Shown: one piece after another, positions 1 through 6,132 of the stretch
How the letters are laid out: the number at the start of each line of letters is the position of its first letter
Position numbering within the stretch: position 1 is the first letter of the stretch
Assembly (NCBI GenBank): GCA_025359585.1
Contig: JANYFX010000110.1
Location: 1-14,710, forward strand
Direction of reading: 5' to 3'
DNA from: Rhizobacter sp.
GTDB taxonomy: Bacteria > Pseudomonadota > Gammaproteobacteria > Burkholderiales > Burkholderiaceae_C
DNA: 14,710 bases
Made by a program: the position numbers and the translations under genes
Notes under the pieces: generated by a model
The model's input: only the letters and a program-made list of their open reading frames with translations
What the model was told of the DNA's origin: nothing
The model's database searches: none

Positions 1-393
1 AAACACGATTTCGAGACCTTCGCCGCGAGCCAGCTGAAGGAACGCGAGATGGCCGGCCTGCCGCCCTATTCGCACCTCGCGATCCTGCGTGCCGACGCGC
101 GCACGCCCGAAGCGGCGCGTGCTTTCCTGCAGGCTGCGGCCGAGCTTGCCGTCACCTTGCCCGGGCACGAGGCGGTGACGATGTACCCGCCGGTGCCGCT
201 GGGCGTGGCGCGCGTGGCGAACGTCGAGCGCATGCAGATGCTGGTGGAGTCGCCGTCGCGCGTGGCCCTGCAGCGCTTTCTGGCACTCTGGCTGGCGGCG
301 CTGCACGAGCTGCGCCGGACAAAGGCGACCGATCAGGGCGCAGCGGCCAAGGTCTTGCGCTGGGCGGTGGACGTGGACCCGCTGTCGATCTGA
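1..393 (+). CDS. priA: Primosomal protein N' (PriA helicase), C-terminal fragment
   Basis: This is the last 130 residues of a gene that begins before the window; frame 1 is open from base 1 to a TGA at 391-393. PriA is the 3'-5' DNA helicase that reloads the replisome at stalled forks. The segment matches the PriA C-terminal domain: GLPPYSHLAILRADA early, then MYPPVPLGVARVANVERMQ, then SPSRVALQRFL, and the very typical ending KVLRWAVDVDPLSI, which parallels the KWVLDVDP ending of E. coli PriA. The helicase motifs and zinc-binding cysteines would lie upstream and are not visible. The gene converges on the next one, with 16 bases between the stop codons. A short hairpin (GCTGG, loop CGTT, CCAGC, 396-409) sits in that gap but has no T-run. 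The identification is by family resemblance and is strong. Confidence 0.93.
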   Translation, partial: KHDFETFAASQLKEREMAGLPPYSHLAILRADARTPEAARAFLQAAAELAVTLPGHEAVTMYPPVPLGVARVANVERMQMLVESPSRVALQRFLALWLAALHELRRTKATDQGAAAKVLRWAVDVDPLSI

Positions 394-409
394 ACGCTGG
401 CGTTCCAGC

Positions 410-1162
410 TCAGCGCCGACGGGGTGCCGACAGGCGCCGCGGCCGCCCCGCATCGCCTTGCGCACCCGGCAAGGGCCGGGAGATATCGGCGAGCAGCAGC
501 GTGGCCTGCACCAGCCCTTCGACCGCTTCGCTCAGGTCGGCCGGTGGTTCCAGCGATTCGATCTCGGCGAGCAAGTCGTCGGCGTCTTCCAGATCGTCGG
601 GCGCAAGGTGGCGGTACAACAACGCGAGCGGCTCGGTCAGCGCCTTCGCGTCGCCGGCCATCAGCGCCGGGAAGTGTTCGAGCGCCGTCGCGAAGCCGGC
701 GACCCAGGGGTACACGGCGTCGACCTCGGACGGTGCGCCTTCGTCGAATTCGTCTTCCCCGGCTTCGCTCTCTTCGTCACCCAGCTCGAAAACCCAGGGG
801 TCGAACCACTGCCGTCGGTTGATCGCGTCGTTCAGTTCGGCGTGGCGGCGCAGCACGAGCGGGTGCAGCCGGGTCGTATCAAAACGCGCCGGCAAGGCGC
901 GGCCGTCGGCATCGGTAACAAACGGCAACCATCGTGCGACCGGCACCCACTCCGGCTGCAGCAGCACCCCGCACAAAAAACCATCGAGCATGCTCACATC
1001 GAGTGGCTCCAGCGGCGCGGGCACGCGGTCGAGCAGCGCCTGCAACTCTTCGAGCTCGTTCTCGGTGATCGGCAGCACCGGCGCACTTGCGCTCTGGCCG
1101 GCGGCGCGCTGCGGCGGGCGCGATGGAATGCTGGAAGGGGGTCGGCGCGGGGGAGCAGGCAT
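410..1162 (-). CDS. UPF0149 (YecA/YgfB-like) family protein
   Basis: A 250-residue cytoplasmic protein of the UPF0149 family; no reaction is established for most members. Recognisable features are an early helical segment (ITENELEELQALLDRVP), the signature LDGFLCGVLLQPEWVPVARWLPFV, a WFDPWVFELG segment followed by a very acidic linker (EESEAGEDEFDEGAPSE), and PWVAGFATALEHFPALM. These are all typical of the family. The first 30 or so residues are a proline/arginine-rich, low-complexity extension outside the domain. I chose the ATG at 1162. An in-frame TTG at 1198 would add 12 residues; neither start has a convincing ribosome-binding site. A good AGGAGG-like sequence lies at 1224-1229 on this strand but has no start codon at the proper distance, so the 5' end is uncertain. 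No C-terminal SEC-C zinc motif is present. Confidence 0.8.
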   Translation of the reverse strand: MPAPPRRPPSSIPSRPPQRAAGQSASAPVLPITENELEELQALLDRVPAPLEPLDVSMLDGFLCGVLLQPEWVPVARWLPFVTDADGRALPARFDTTRLHPLVLRRHAELNDAINRRQWFDPWVFELGDEESEAGEDEFDEGAPSEVDAVYPWVAGFATALEHFPALMAGDAKALTEPLALLYRHLAPDDLEDADDLLAEIESLEPPADLSEAVEGLVQATLLLADISRPLPGAQGDAGRPRRLSAPRRR

Positions 1163-1274
1163 GCCGCATTGTCGCGCCACCGAACCGCCACCGGCCAATG
1201 GTGAATCTTTGTGACTTGCGCGCCGCCTCCTTCAAAGTGGGGATGGTCGAAGCGCGCGCGCGCCCATAGAGTCT

Positions 1275-1437
1275 GCGCATTGCTGTCACACGAAGCCTCG
1301 CAAGAGGCAGCGAACGCAAGGTCCTCAACGCTCGGCCAAGAACATCACACCGAACAGAGCGCAGACCGCATCAGTCCCAACGACGTCCTCTCGAGGACTT
1401 ATCAAGCCCACCCGCTCACGTAGGTGGGCTTTTTTTT
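1275..1437 (+). ncRNA. Candidate small RNA ending in an intrinsic terminator
   Basis: No convincing protein gene lies on the plus strand between 1199 and 1493, yet the stretch ends in a strong plus-strand rho-independent terminator. Upstream are two compact inverted repeats in the same orientation: GCCTC-GCAA-GAGGC at 1295-1308, which would close a GNRA tetraloop, and GTCCTC-TC-GAGGAC at 1385-1398. The spacing (hairpin, about 75 bases of A/C-rich single strand, hairpin, terminator) looks like a trans-acting sRNA of roughly 150-170 nt. The 5' end is a guess: I find no convincing -35/-10 pair (CATAGAGT at 1265-1272 is the best -10-like string). It does not match 6S RNA, tmRNA, RNase P RNA or SRP RNA as I know them. 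Alternatives are a degraded leader or an unrecognised short ORF (1211-1423, without a ribosome-binding site). Confidence 0.4.
1404..1437 (+). terminator. Rho-independent terminator, plus strand
   Basis: The inverted repeat AAGCCCACC (1404-1412) / GGTGGGCTT (1423-1431) forms a 9-bp stem around a 10-base loop. It runs directly into an uninterrupted T-run (1430-1437). Read on the minus strand the stem is followed by TTGAT, not a T-run, so it is directional. The flanking genes are both on the minus strand, so the terminator must serve a separate plus-strand transcript. Confidence 0.85.
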
Positions 1438-1493
1438 GGCTCGTTGTGCATGAACCGAAGAGGGCGGAACTCTTGGTGCCGACGGCGACGCGA

Positions 1494-1949
1494 TCAGTCG
1501 GACGCGCGCAGCGTGCTCCAGTTCAGTTTGCTGATGCCGCTGCCGACCGACACGTTGCGTTTTTCGACCACGCCCTTGAAGGTGGCTTCCACGGTGTAGT
1601 TTCCAGGCGGCAGCTTGAACATCAAGATCGGGCCGGCGTCGGCCACCGAGAGCAGCTCCTGGTCGGCGCGGCGCACCGTGAGCTTCTCGGCCACGCCGTA
1701 TTCGCCGCCGCGCCCGCTGAAGGTGATCTGCAACGAAAACTCCTTGCCGCGCGCTTTCATGTAGTCGACGCCCTCGGTGCCGGAGCCGCCGTTCATGTAC
1801 TCGATGCCGCCCGCGCTCTGCACCTTCGGCAGCACCGAAGCAGCGGTCGCATCGAGCGGGGTTTTGGAGAGCTCAGGCTCGGCTGCAACGGCAGCTGCCG
1901 TGGCGGCCAGGGCCAGGCTCAGAGCAAGGAGTGCGGCAGGTGCTTGCAT
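1494..1949 (-). CDS. Secreted protein, carboxypeptidase regulatory-like domain
   Basis: A 151-residue exported protein. It starts at an ATG (1949) preceded by GGAG seven bases upstream. Residues 1-23 form a classic Sec signal peptide (alanine/leucine core, cleavage after AVAA). The mature part has a GGIEYMNGGSGTEGVDYMKA segment, then ITFSGRGGEYGVAEKLTVRRA and the hallmark FKLPPGNYTVEATFKG (about residues 111-126). The latter is the beta-sandwich edge seen in carboxypeptidase regulatory-like and transthyretin-like periplasmic proteins of Burkholderiales. No catalytic residues are expected; the fold suggests binding or a structural role in the periplasm. It stands alone: the plus-strand repeat peptide gene diverges from it across a 238-base gap, and the candidate sRNA terminator lies beyond its stop. 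Extending the frame upstream to 2195 would add a non-signal-like leader and is rejected. The function is unknown. Confidence 0.78.
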   Translation of the reverse strand: MQAPAALLALSLALAATAAAVAAEPELSKTPLDATAASVLPKVQSAGGIEYMNGGSGTEGVDYMKARGKEFSLQITFSGRGGEYGVAEKLTVRRADQELLSVADAGPILMFKLPPGNYTVEATFKGVVEKRNVSVGSGISKLNWSTLRASD

Positions 1950-2106
1950 GGAGTTCTCCGATGGGTTTTTGACGATCAGACCCGAGCCTAGGCAAGCCCT
2001 TGAACGCCGTCTGTCGGCCGGAGGTGGCGCAGCGCGTAGGAGGCTGCCGACGGCACGCCGCGCGCGCCACCGAAGTAAGCCCTCGTAACCGGAGCCTGCC
2101 GGCCCA

Positions 2107-2135
2107 TTGCCCCGGCAAAGCCCACCGGATAGCAT
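2107..2135 (+). promoter_or_regulatory. Candidate sigma-70 promoter for the repeat-peptide gene
   Basis: TTGCCC (2107-2112) and TAGCAT (2130-2135) are separated by exactly 17 bases. They match the -35/-10 consensus at four of six and four of six positions. Transcription would begin near 2142, giving a leader of about 46 bases that contains AGGAGA at 2176-2181 before the ATG at 2188. This is a visual match only. Confidence 0.4.
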
Positions 2136-2187
2136 GAGTTCGGCTGCTGCAATCAGACAGTCGTCACACCAACAACAGGAGAAAGAC

Positions 2188-2394
2188 ATGAGCAAGCAAG
2201 CGGATCAGAACCTCATTCACGTCGAACTGTCGAAGAGCGTACCGTGCAAGGTGTCGCTGGGCGGCATGCGCTCACCGTACCTGGTGCGGGTGCAGTCGGC
2301 GCCGGTGCAAGTGCAGTTGCGCAGCGCCCCGGTGTGCAAGGTCTCGCTGGGCGGCATGCGCTCGCCCTGGCTCACGCGCCAGCAACGCGGCTGA
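2188..2394 (+). CDS. Short repeat peptide, possible RiPP-type precursor
   Basis: A 68-residue peptide that I do not recognise from any named family. The start is well defined: ATG at 2188 with AGGAGA seven bases upstream. The N-terminal third (MSKQADQNLIHVELSKS) is polar and leader-like, with no signal peptide. The rest is built from repeats: CKVSLGGMRSP occurs at residues 20-30 and again, identical, at 50-60, each followed by an aromatic plus leucine (YL, WL). A shorter SAPVQVQLR unit (37-45) lies between. The only two cysteines head the repeats, and the C-terminus is basic (TRQQRG). The two DNA copies differ at third positions and at Y/W, as expected under selection on the peptide. It is followed by a terminator, then by a DUF6065-like gene and a DMT transporter on the same strand. 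A leader plus repeated Cys-headed cores upstream of an unknown enzyme-sized protein and an exporter suggests a modified-peptide precursor, but no modification enzyme of a known class is present. It could equally be a small structural or metal-binding protein. Confidence 0.75.
   Translation: MSKQADQNLIHVELSKSVPCKVSLGGMRSPYLVRVQSAPVQVQLRSAPVCKVSLGGMRSPWLTRQQRG
2245..2373 (+). repeat. Two 39-base direct repeats inside the small peptide gene
   Basis: Copies at 2245-2283 and 2335-2373 are 90 bases (30 codons) apart. They agree at 33 of 39 positions, including an uninterrupted 20-base match ending in GGCATGCGCTC. Differences are mainly synonymous third-position changes plus Tyr/Trp. The repeat encodes CKVSLGGMRSP followed by an aromatic residue and Leu. 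Confidence 0.9.
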
Positions 2395-2412
2395 GCAGCG
2401 CGCGAAGCGCCG

Positions 2413-2446
2413 AGCCGGCTGCACCGCGCAGCCGGCTTTTTGTTTG
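2413..2446 (+). terminator. Intrinsic terminator or attenuator after the repeat-peptide gene
   Basis: AGCCGGCTGC (2413-2422) pairs with GCAGCCGGCT (2428-2437), a perfect 10-bp stem with a five-base loop, followed by TTTTTGTTTG. It begins 19 bases after the peptide stop and ends about 37 bases before the DUF6065-like start. The peptide may therefore have its own abundant transcript, with read-through needed for the downstream genes, or those genes may have a separate promoter that I cannot see. Confidence 0.85.
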
Positions 2447-2482
2447 TTCGCATCCGACCACGCACCACGATTCGACGCCGCC

Positions 2483-3271
2483 ATGAGCGACACCTGTTCC
2501 GCCGAATGGCCCGATGGCCGCGTGGTGTCGTTCTACCGCGCCTTGCCCACGAGCACGCTGCCGGTACGCGCCGACCGCGCCGCGCTCGGCGTGATCCCGA
2601 CCGCGGCGTTTCAGTACTGCGAAGCGCTCACCAGCGCATCGGCGTATGGCTGGTACGTGTTCGCGCCGATCTCGTTTCACCTCCAGTTCGATGGCACCGA
2701 CGTGATCTGGACACACGAAGGCGCCGAGAGCTGGTACCCGCTCGGCGACGAAGTCGATGCCGGCTTCGCCGAAGCCTTCGACAGCATCGCCCCCGAAGAC
2801 ATGCGCGGTTATGCACCGCCCTTTCTATCGCACACCTTCACGCCCGGCATCGTGCAGGTCTGGTCGGGCCTGTTCGTGCGGACCGCACCGGGCTGGAGCT
2901 CGCTGGTGCGACCGCCGGCCAACATCGCGCGCAGCCAGGGTTTCGAAGCCTATGAAGGCATCGTCGAAACCGACCGCTGGTTCGGCCCGCTGTTCGTCAA
3001 CGTGCGGCTCACCGCCACCGACCGGCCGATCGCCTTCAGCACGAAGAAGCCGCTGTTCCAACTGCAGCCGCTGAAGCGCGAAACCTACGCCGAAGAACAC
3101 CTGCGTTCGTTCAACGTGGTCGATGGCCTGGAAGCGATGAACACCGACGACTGGGCCCGCTTTCGCGCCACCGTGATCAAGCCGAACCAGGACCCGAACC
3201 GCCGCGTCGGCCGCTACGCCGCCGCCGTGCGCAAGCGCCCCGGCAACGACACACCCGAAGGCGAACGCTGA
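2483..3271 (+). CDS. DUF6065-like protein of unknown function
   Basis: A 262-residue soluble protein with no signal peptide or membrane segments. From memory it resembles DUF6065: a core reading FQYCEALTSASAYGWYVF, then a beta-rich stretch with FHLQFDGTDVIWTHEG and SWYPLGDE (about residues 40-85), then FTPGIVQVWSGLFVRTAPGW, SLVRPPANIARSQGFEAYEG, IVETDRWFGPLFVNVRLT, and a C-terminal EHLRSFN motif followed by a charged tail. The many invariant-looking Trp, Tyr, Gly and Pro residues suggest a beta-sandwich binding fold rather than a known catalytic site. The ATG at 2483 is preferred, although its ribosome-binding site is weak; the frame stays open to a TTG at 2444, inside the terminator. It sits between the repeat peptide and a transporter whose start codon overlaps its stop by one base, so those two genes are translationally coupled. 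A role in recognising or modifying the peptide is inference only. Confidence 0.7.
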   Translation: MSDTCSAEWPDGRVVSFYRALPTSTLPVRADRAALGVIPTAAFQYCEALTSASAYGWYVFAPISFHLQFDGTDVIWTHEGAESWYPLGDEVDAGFAEAFDSIAPEDMRGYAPPFLSHTFTPGIVQVWSGLFVRTAPGWSSLVRPPANIARSQGFEAYEGIVETDRWFGPLFVNVRLTATDRPIAFSTKKPLFQLQPLKRETYAEEHLRSFNVVDGLEAMNTDDWARFRATVIKPNQDPNRRVGRYAAAVRKRPGNDTPEGER

Positions 3272-4194
3272 TGTCTTCGTTGCCCGCCGCCTCGATACCC
3301 CACGCGCTCCCACAAGAGCGCTCCCGCTCCACCGCGTGGGCCGCGGTGATGCTCGGCGTGTTGATCGCATCCAGCTACCCGGCCGTGAGCCGCATTGCGG
3401 TCACGGGCTCGCTCACGCCGCAAGACCTGCTCGTGCTGCGCTTCGGCGTGAGCGGCGCGATCCTGCTGCCGTGGCTGCTGCTGCATGCCGCGAAGCTGCC
3501 ACACCCGGTGTGGCGCATGAGCGTCCCGTTGTCGTTCCTGCAAGGATGGGGCGCGGCGGCGTGTGTGCTGTTCGGTCTGCAATACACCTCGGCGGCGCGC
3601 GCTTCGGCGTTGTTCCAGGGTTCGCTGCCGATGTGGGTGGCGCTGGTGGCGTTCGCGCTGTTCCGGCTGCGCCCGAAGCGCGCGCAACTGGTCGGCATCG
3701 GCGTGATCGCGCTGGGCACCGCGCTGCTGGTCAGCAGCACTTCGCTCGCGGCCGTGCACCCGAAGCGTTGGCTCGGCGATGCGCTGTTGCTGTGCGCGCC
3801 GCTGCTCGCCTCGGGCTACCTGCTCTACGTGCAGCGCACGCGGCTGAACCCGGTGATCGGCGTGGCGCTGGTCGCGGTGATTTCGGCGCTGTTCGTGCTT
3901 CCGTGGGCGCTCTGGAACGGCCACAGCACACTGGCGCAGGCGCCGCTGGCCGAGATCGCGTGGCAGGTCTTTTTCCAGGGGGTGCTGATCGGCTGCATCG
4001 GCATGCTGTGCCTGCACTACGGCGTGTTGGGCCTGGGCAGCCAGGCCGTGGGCGCGGCGCTGGCAATGGTGCCGGTGCTCGGGCTGGTCTTCTCGGTCGT
4101 GGTGGCGCACGAAACGATCACGCCGCTCGAAGGCGTGGCGGCCGCCGTGGTCTCGGCCGGCGTGTGGCTCGCAACACGCGCGCCGCGCACCTGA
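3271..4194 (+). CDS. EamA-family (DMT superfamily) transporter
   Basis: A 307-residue inner-membrane protein with about ten hydrophobic helices in two halves, the usual size and architecture of EamA/RhaT-type drug/metabolite transporters, which mostly export small metabolites or amino acids. The first half carries VMLGVLIASSYPAVSRIA and LLVLRFGVSGAILLP, and a conserved LQYTSAARASALFQGSLPMWVAL block. The second half repeats the pattern, with FFQGVLIGCIGMLCLHYGVL and VGAALAMVPVLGLVFSVVVAHE. A cytoplasmic stretch of about 24 residues precedes the first helix. The ATG shares its A with the TGA of the preceding gene (TGATG) and has an AAGG-like site upstream, indicating coupling. Its substrate cannot be read from the sequence; the context suggests a product of the neighbouring genes. 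It converges on the PhoX gene with only 10 bases between stops. Confidence 0.88.
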   Translation: MSSLPAASIPHALPQERSRSTAWAAVMLGVLIASSYPAVSRIAVTGSLTPQDLLVLRFGVSGAILLPWLLLHAAKLPHPVWRMSVPLSFLQGWGAAACVLFGLQYTSAARASALFQGSLPMWVALVAFALFRLRPKRAQLVGIGVIALGTALLVSSTSLAAVHPKRWLGDALLLCAPLLASGYLLYVQRTRLNPVIGVALVAVISALFVLPWALWNGHSTLAQAPLAEIAWQVFFQGVLIGCIGMLCLHYGVLGLGSQAVGAALAMVPVLGLVFSVVVAHETITPLEGVAAAVVSAGVWLATRAPRT

Positions 4195-4204
4195 GCGCGC
4201 CGCT

Positions 4205-6118
4205 TCAGGCGCCGATCACCCCGCCGTCCTTGCGCCGGATCACCACCGTGGCCGAGCGCGGCCGGCCACCATGAGGCCATTTCGAAAACTTGTTCGGCTC
4301 GGCCGGGTCGCTGCAGTCGCTCGGCGTTTCGCCAGGGTGCTGGATGTTGATGAACATCGTCGCGCCGTCGGGCGTCTGCGTGGCGCCGGTGATCTCGCAG
4401 TTCACCGGCCCGGTGAGAAAACGCCGGATCTCGCCGGTGCTGCGGTCGCAAGCCAGCATCTGGTTGTTGCCGATTCGCACGAGCTCGCCCTGGTTCATCT
4501 GCGAAGCGTGCATGTCGGTCTGGATCCACAGCACGCCGCGCGCGTCGAGCATCAGGCCGTCGGGGCAGGCGAAGAGGTCGCCGTTGATGTTGCCCTTGGC
4601 CTCGGGCCGCGCATTCGCCGGGTCGCCGGCGAGCACGAGGTGGCTCCAGCGCATCGTCACGCCGTCGAAGTCGCCGTCGTCTTTCCAACGGATGATGTTG
4701 CCCATCACGTTGTTCGCGCGCGGGTTCGCCGCATCGACGCCGGGTTGGTCTTTCGCACCGCGCGAGCTGTTGTTGGTGAGCGTGCAAAACACTTCGCCGC
4801 TCTGCTGATCGATCGCCAGCCACTCGGGCCGGTCCATCTTGGTGGCGCCGAGCGCGTCGCTCGCCTGGCGCGCCTTGATGACCACCTCGCCCTGGTCGGC
4901 AAAACCGTTCGCCACGGTGAGCGGCCCCTGGCCATGCACCAGTGGCAACCATCGGCCGCTGCCATCGGCATCGAAGCGCGCCACGTGCAGCGTGCCGTGG
5001 TCGAGCAGCTCGCGGTTCGCCTGCGCTTGTGTCAGGCCGCCACCGGCCGGCGCGATGCGGTCGCGGCTGACGAATTTGTAGATGTACTCGAAACGCGAGT
5101 CCTCGCCCGAATACACGACCGCACGGCCGTCTTTCGTGACCGCGATCCACGCGCCTTCGTGCGCGGCGCGGCCGAGCGCGGTGCGCTTGACGGGGGTGCT
5201 CTTCGGGTCCATCGGGTCGATCTCGACGACCCAGCCGAAGCGGTTGTATTCGTTCGGGTGTTTGGCCGCGTCGAAACGTTCGTCGTGTTCGTTCCAGCGG
5301 AAGAACGCGGTCTTGCGCAAGCCCCAGCGCTTCTGGTGCGCGTCGGGCAACGCTTCACCGAGCGCGAAGTAGTAGGCGAAGTTTTCTTCGCCCGACAGGT
5401 AGGTGCCCCAGGGCGTCTTGCCGCTGGCGCAGTTGTTGAGCGTGCCGAGCACCGTGCGGCCAGCGGGGTCGGCGGCAGTCTTCATCATCGAATGGCCTGC
5501 TGCCGGCCCGCCGAGCGCGAACGGCGTGCTGGCCGTGAAGCGCCGTGCGTAGGCCGAAGGCCGCACCAGGTCCCAACCCTCTCCTTTGCGCTCGACCTCG
5601 ACCACTGCCACGCCGTGCGCAGCCTGTGCCTTCTTCACCTTTTCTGCCGTCCAGTTCGCCATGCCGCCGGCATGCAACAGGCCATCGTCGACGTACTCGT
5701 GGTTCATCGTGAGCAGGCCACGCGTACTGCTGTCAGCCAGCGCGTAGAAGTGAATGCCGTCGTGGTGCATGCCCATCTGCACCGCCTGATCGGCCGCGCT
5801 GGCACTGGCGTCTTCGCGCCAGGCCGGCATGTTGCCGGCCACACCGATGGGCTCGCCCCATGCAGCGATGGCGGTTGCGACATACCCTTCGGGCACGACG
5901 ATCGTGTCGGCGGTGCTGACCGGAATCGCCTTGAAGCCGAGCAGCGGGCCAGCGCCGGCCGTCGTTGCACAGCCCGCGAACAGCGGCGCCAGCGCGCTGC
6001 CGGCGAGCGCCGCAAGGCCGCCCTGCAGCCACACGCGCCGGGCCGGGTCGGAGACGCTGTGGATGTCGGCGTTGGAAGAGCAGTTGCTGTCTTCCATCGT
6101 GTCGAAGTCTTTGGCCAT
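4205..6118 (-). CDS. phoX: PhoX-family alkaline phosphatase, Tat-exported
   Basis: A 637-residue protein of the PhoX (DUF839) family, calcium- and iron-dependent phosphatases that release phosphate from organic phosphoesters outside the cytoplasm. The N-terminus has a twin-arginine signal (ARRVWLQGG, residues 26-34), a hydrophobic run and LFAGC with Cys50 in a lipobox-like position, so it may be a Tat-exported lipoprotein. Family landmarks are NMPAW, MNHEYVDD (139-145), AGHSMMKT and the core NNCASGKTPWGTYLSGEENF (228-247) with the metal-ligand cysteine Cys230 and acidic pair Glu244-Glu245. Further on come RFGWVVEIDP, ALGRAAHEGA, YSGEDSRFEYIYKFVS, RPEWLAID, ACPDGLMLDARGVLWIQTD and the C-terminal NCEITGATQTPDGATMFINIQHPGE, all intact. 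The start is the ATG at 6118, with AAGGAG at 6128-6133 overlapping the stop of the upstream permease gene. It is third in the ATPase-permease-PhoX operon, with a 14-base gap. No Pho-box was recognised. Confidence 0.93.
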   Translation of the reverse strand: MAKDFDTMEDSNCSSNADIHSVSDPARRVWLQGGLAALAGSALAPLFAGCATTAGAGPLLGFKAIPVSTADTIVVPEGYVATAIAAWGEPIGVAGNMPAWREDASASAADQAVQMGMHHDGIHFYALADSSTRGLLTMNHEYVDDGLLHAGGMANWTAEKVKKAQAAHGVAVVEVERKGEGWDLVRPSAYARRFTASTPFALGGPAAGHSMMKTAADPAGRTVLGTLNNCASGKTPWGTYLSGEENFAYYFALGEALPDAHQKRWGLRKTAFFRWNEHDERFDAAKHPNEYNRFGWVVEIDPMDPKSTPVKRTALGRAAHEGAWIAVTKDGRAVVYSGEDSRFEYIYKFVSRDRIAPAGGGLTQAQANRELLDHGTLHVARFDADGSGRWLPLVHGQGPLTVANGFADQGEVVIKARQASDALGATKMDRPEWLAIDQQSGEVFCTLTNNSSRGAKDQPGVDAANPRANNVMGNIIRWKDDGDFDGVTMRWSHLVLAGDPANARPEAKGNINGDLFACPDGLMLDARGVLWIQTDMHASQMNQGELVRIGNNQMLACDRSTGEIRRFLTGPVNCEITGATQTPDGATMFINIQHPGETPSDCSDPAEPNKFSKWPHGGRPRSATVVIRRKDGGVIGA

Positions 6119-6132
6119 GCGTCTTTTCTCCT

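Noticed and set aside
1224..1229. AGGAGG-like Shine-Dalgarno on the minus strand before the UPF0149 gene
   Set aside because: No ATG, GTG or TTG lies 5-12 bases downstream; the nearest in-frame TTG is about 25 bases away, so it does not decide the start.
1250..1263. Alternating GCGCGCGC tract
   Set aside because: Short purine-pyrimidine alternation is common at this GC content; nothing ties it to a function.
1211..1423. 70-codon plus-strand ORF ending inside the terminator at 1404-1437
   Set aside because: No ATG start or Shine-Dalgarno, no recognisable domain, and its end inside the terminator stem makes it unlikely to be translated; the region is better read as a possible sRNA.
1275..1437. 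6S RNA, tmRNA, RNase P RNA or SRP RNA
   Set aside because: UPF0149 neighbours 6S RNA in some genomes, but the long closing stem and central bubble are not seen, nor the conserved landmarks of the other RNAs.
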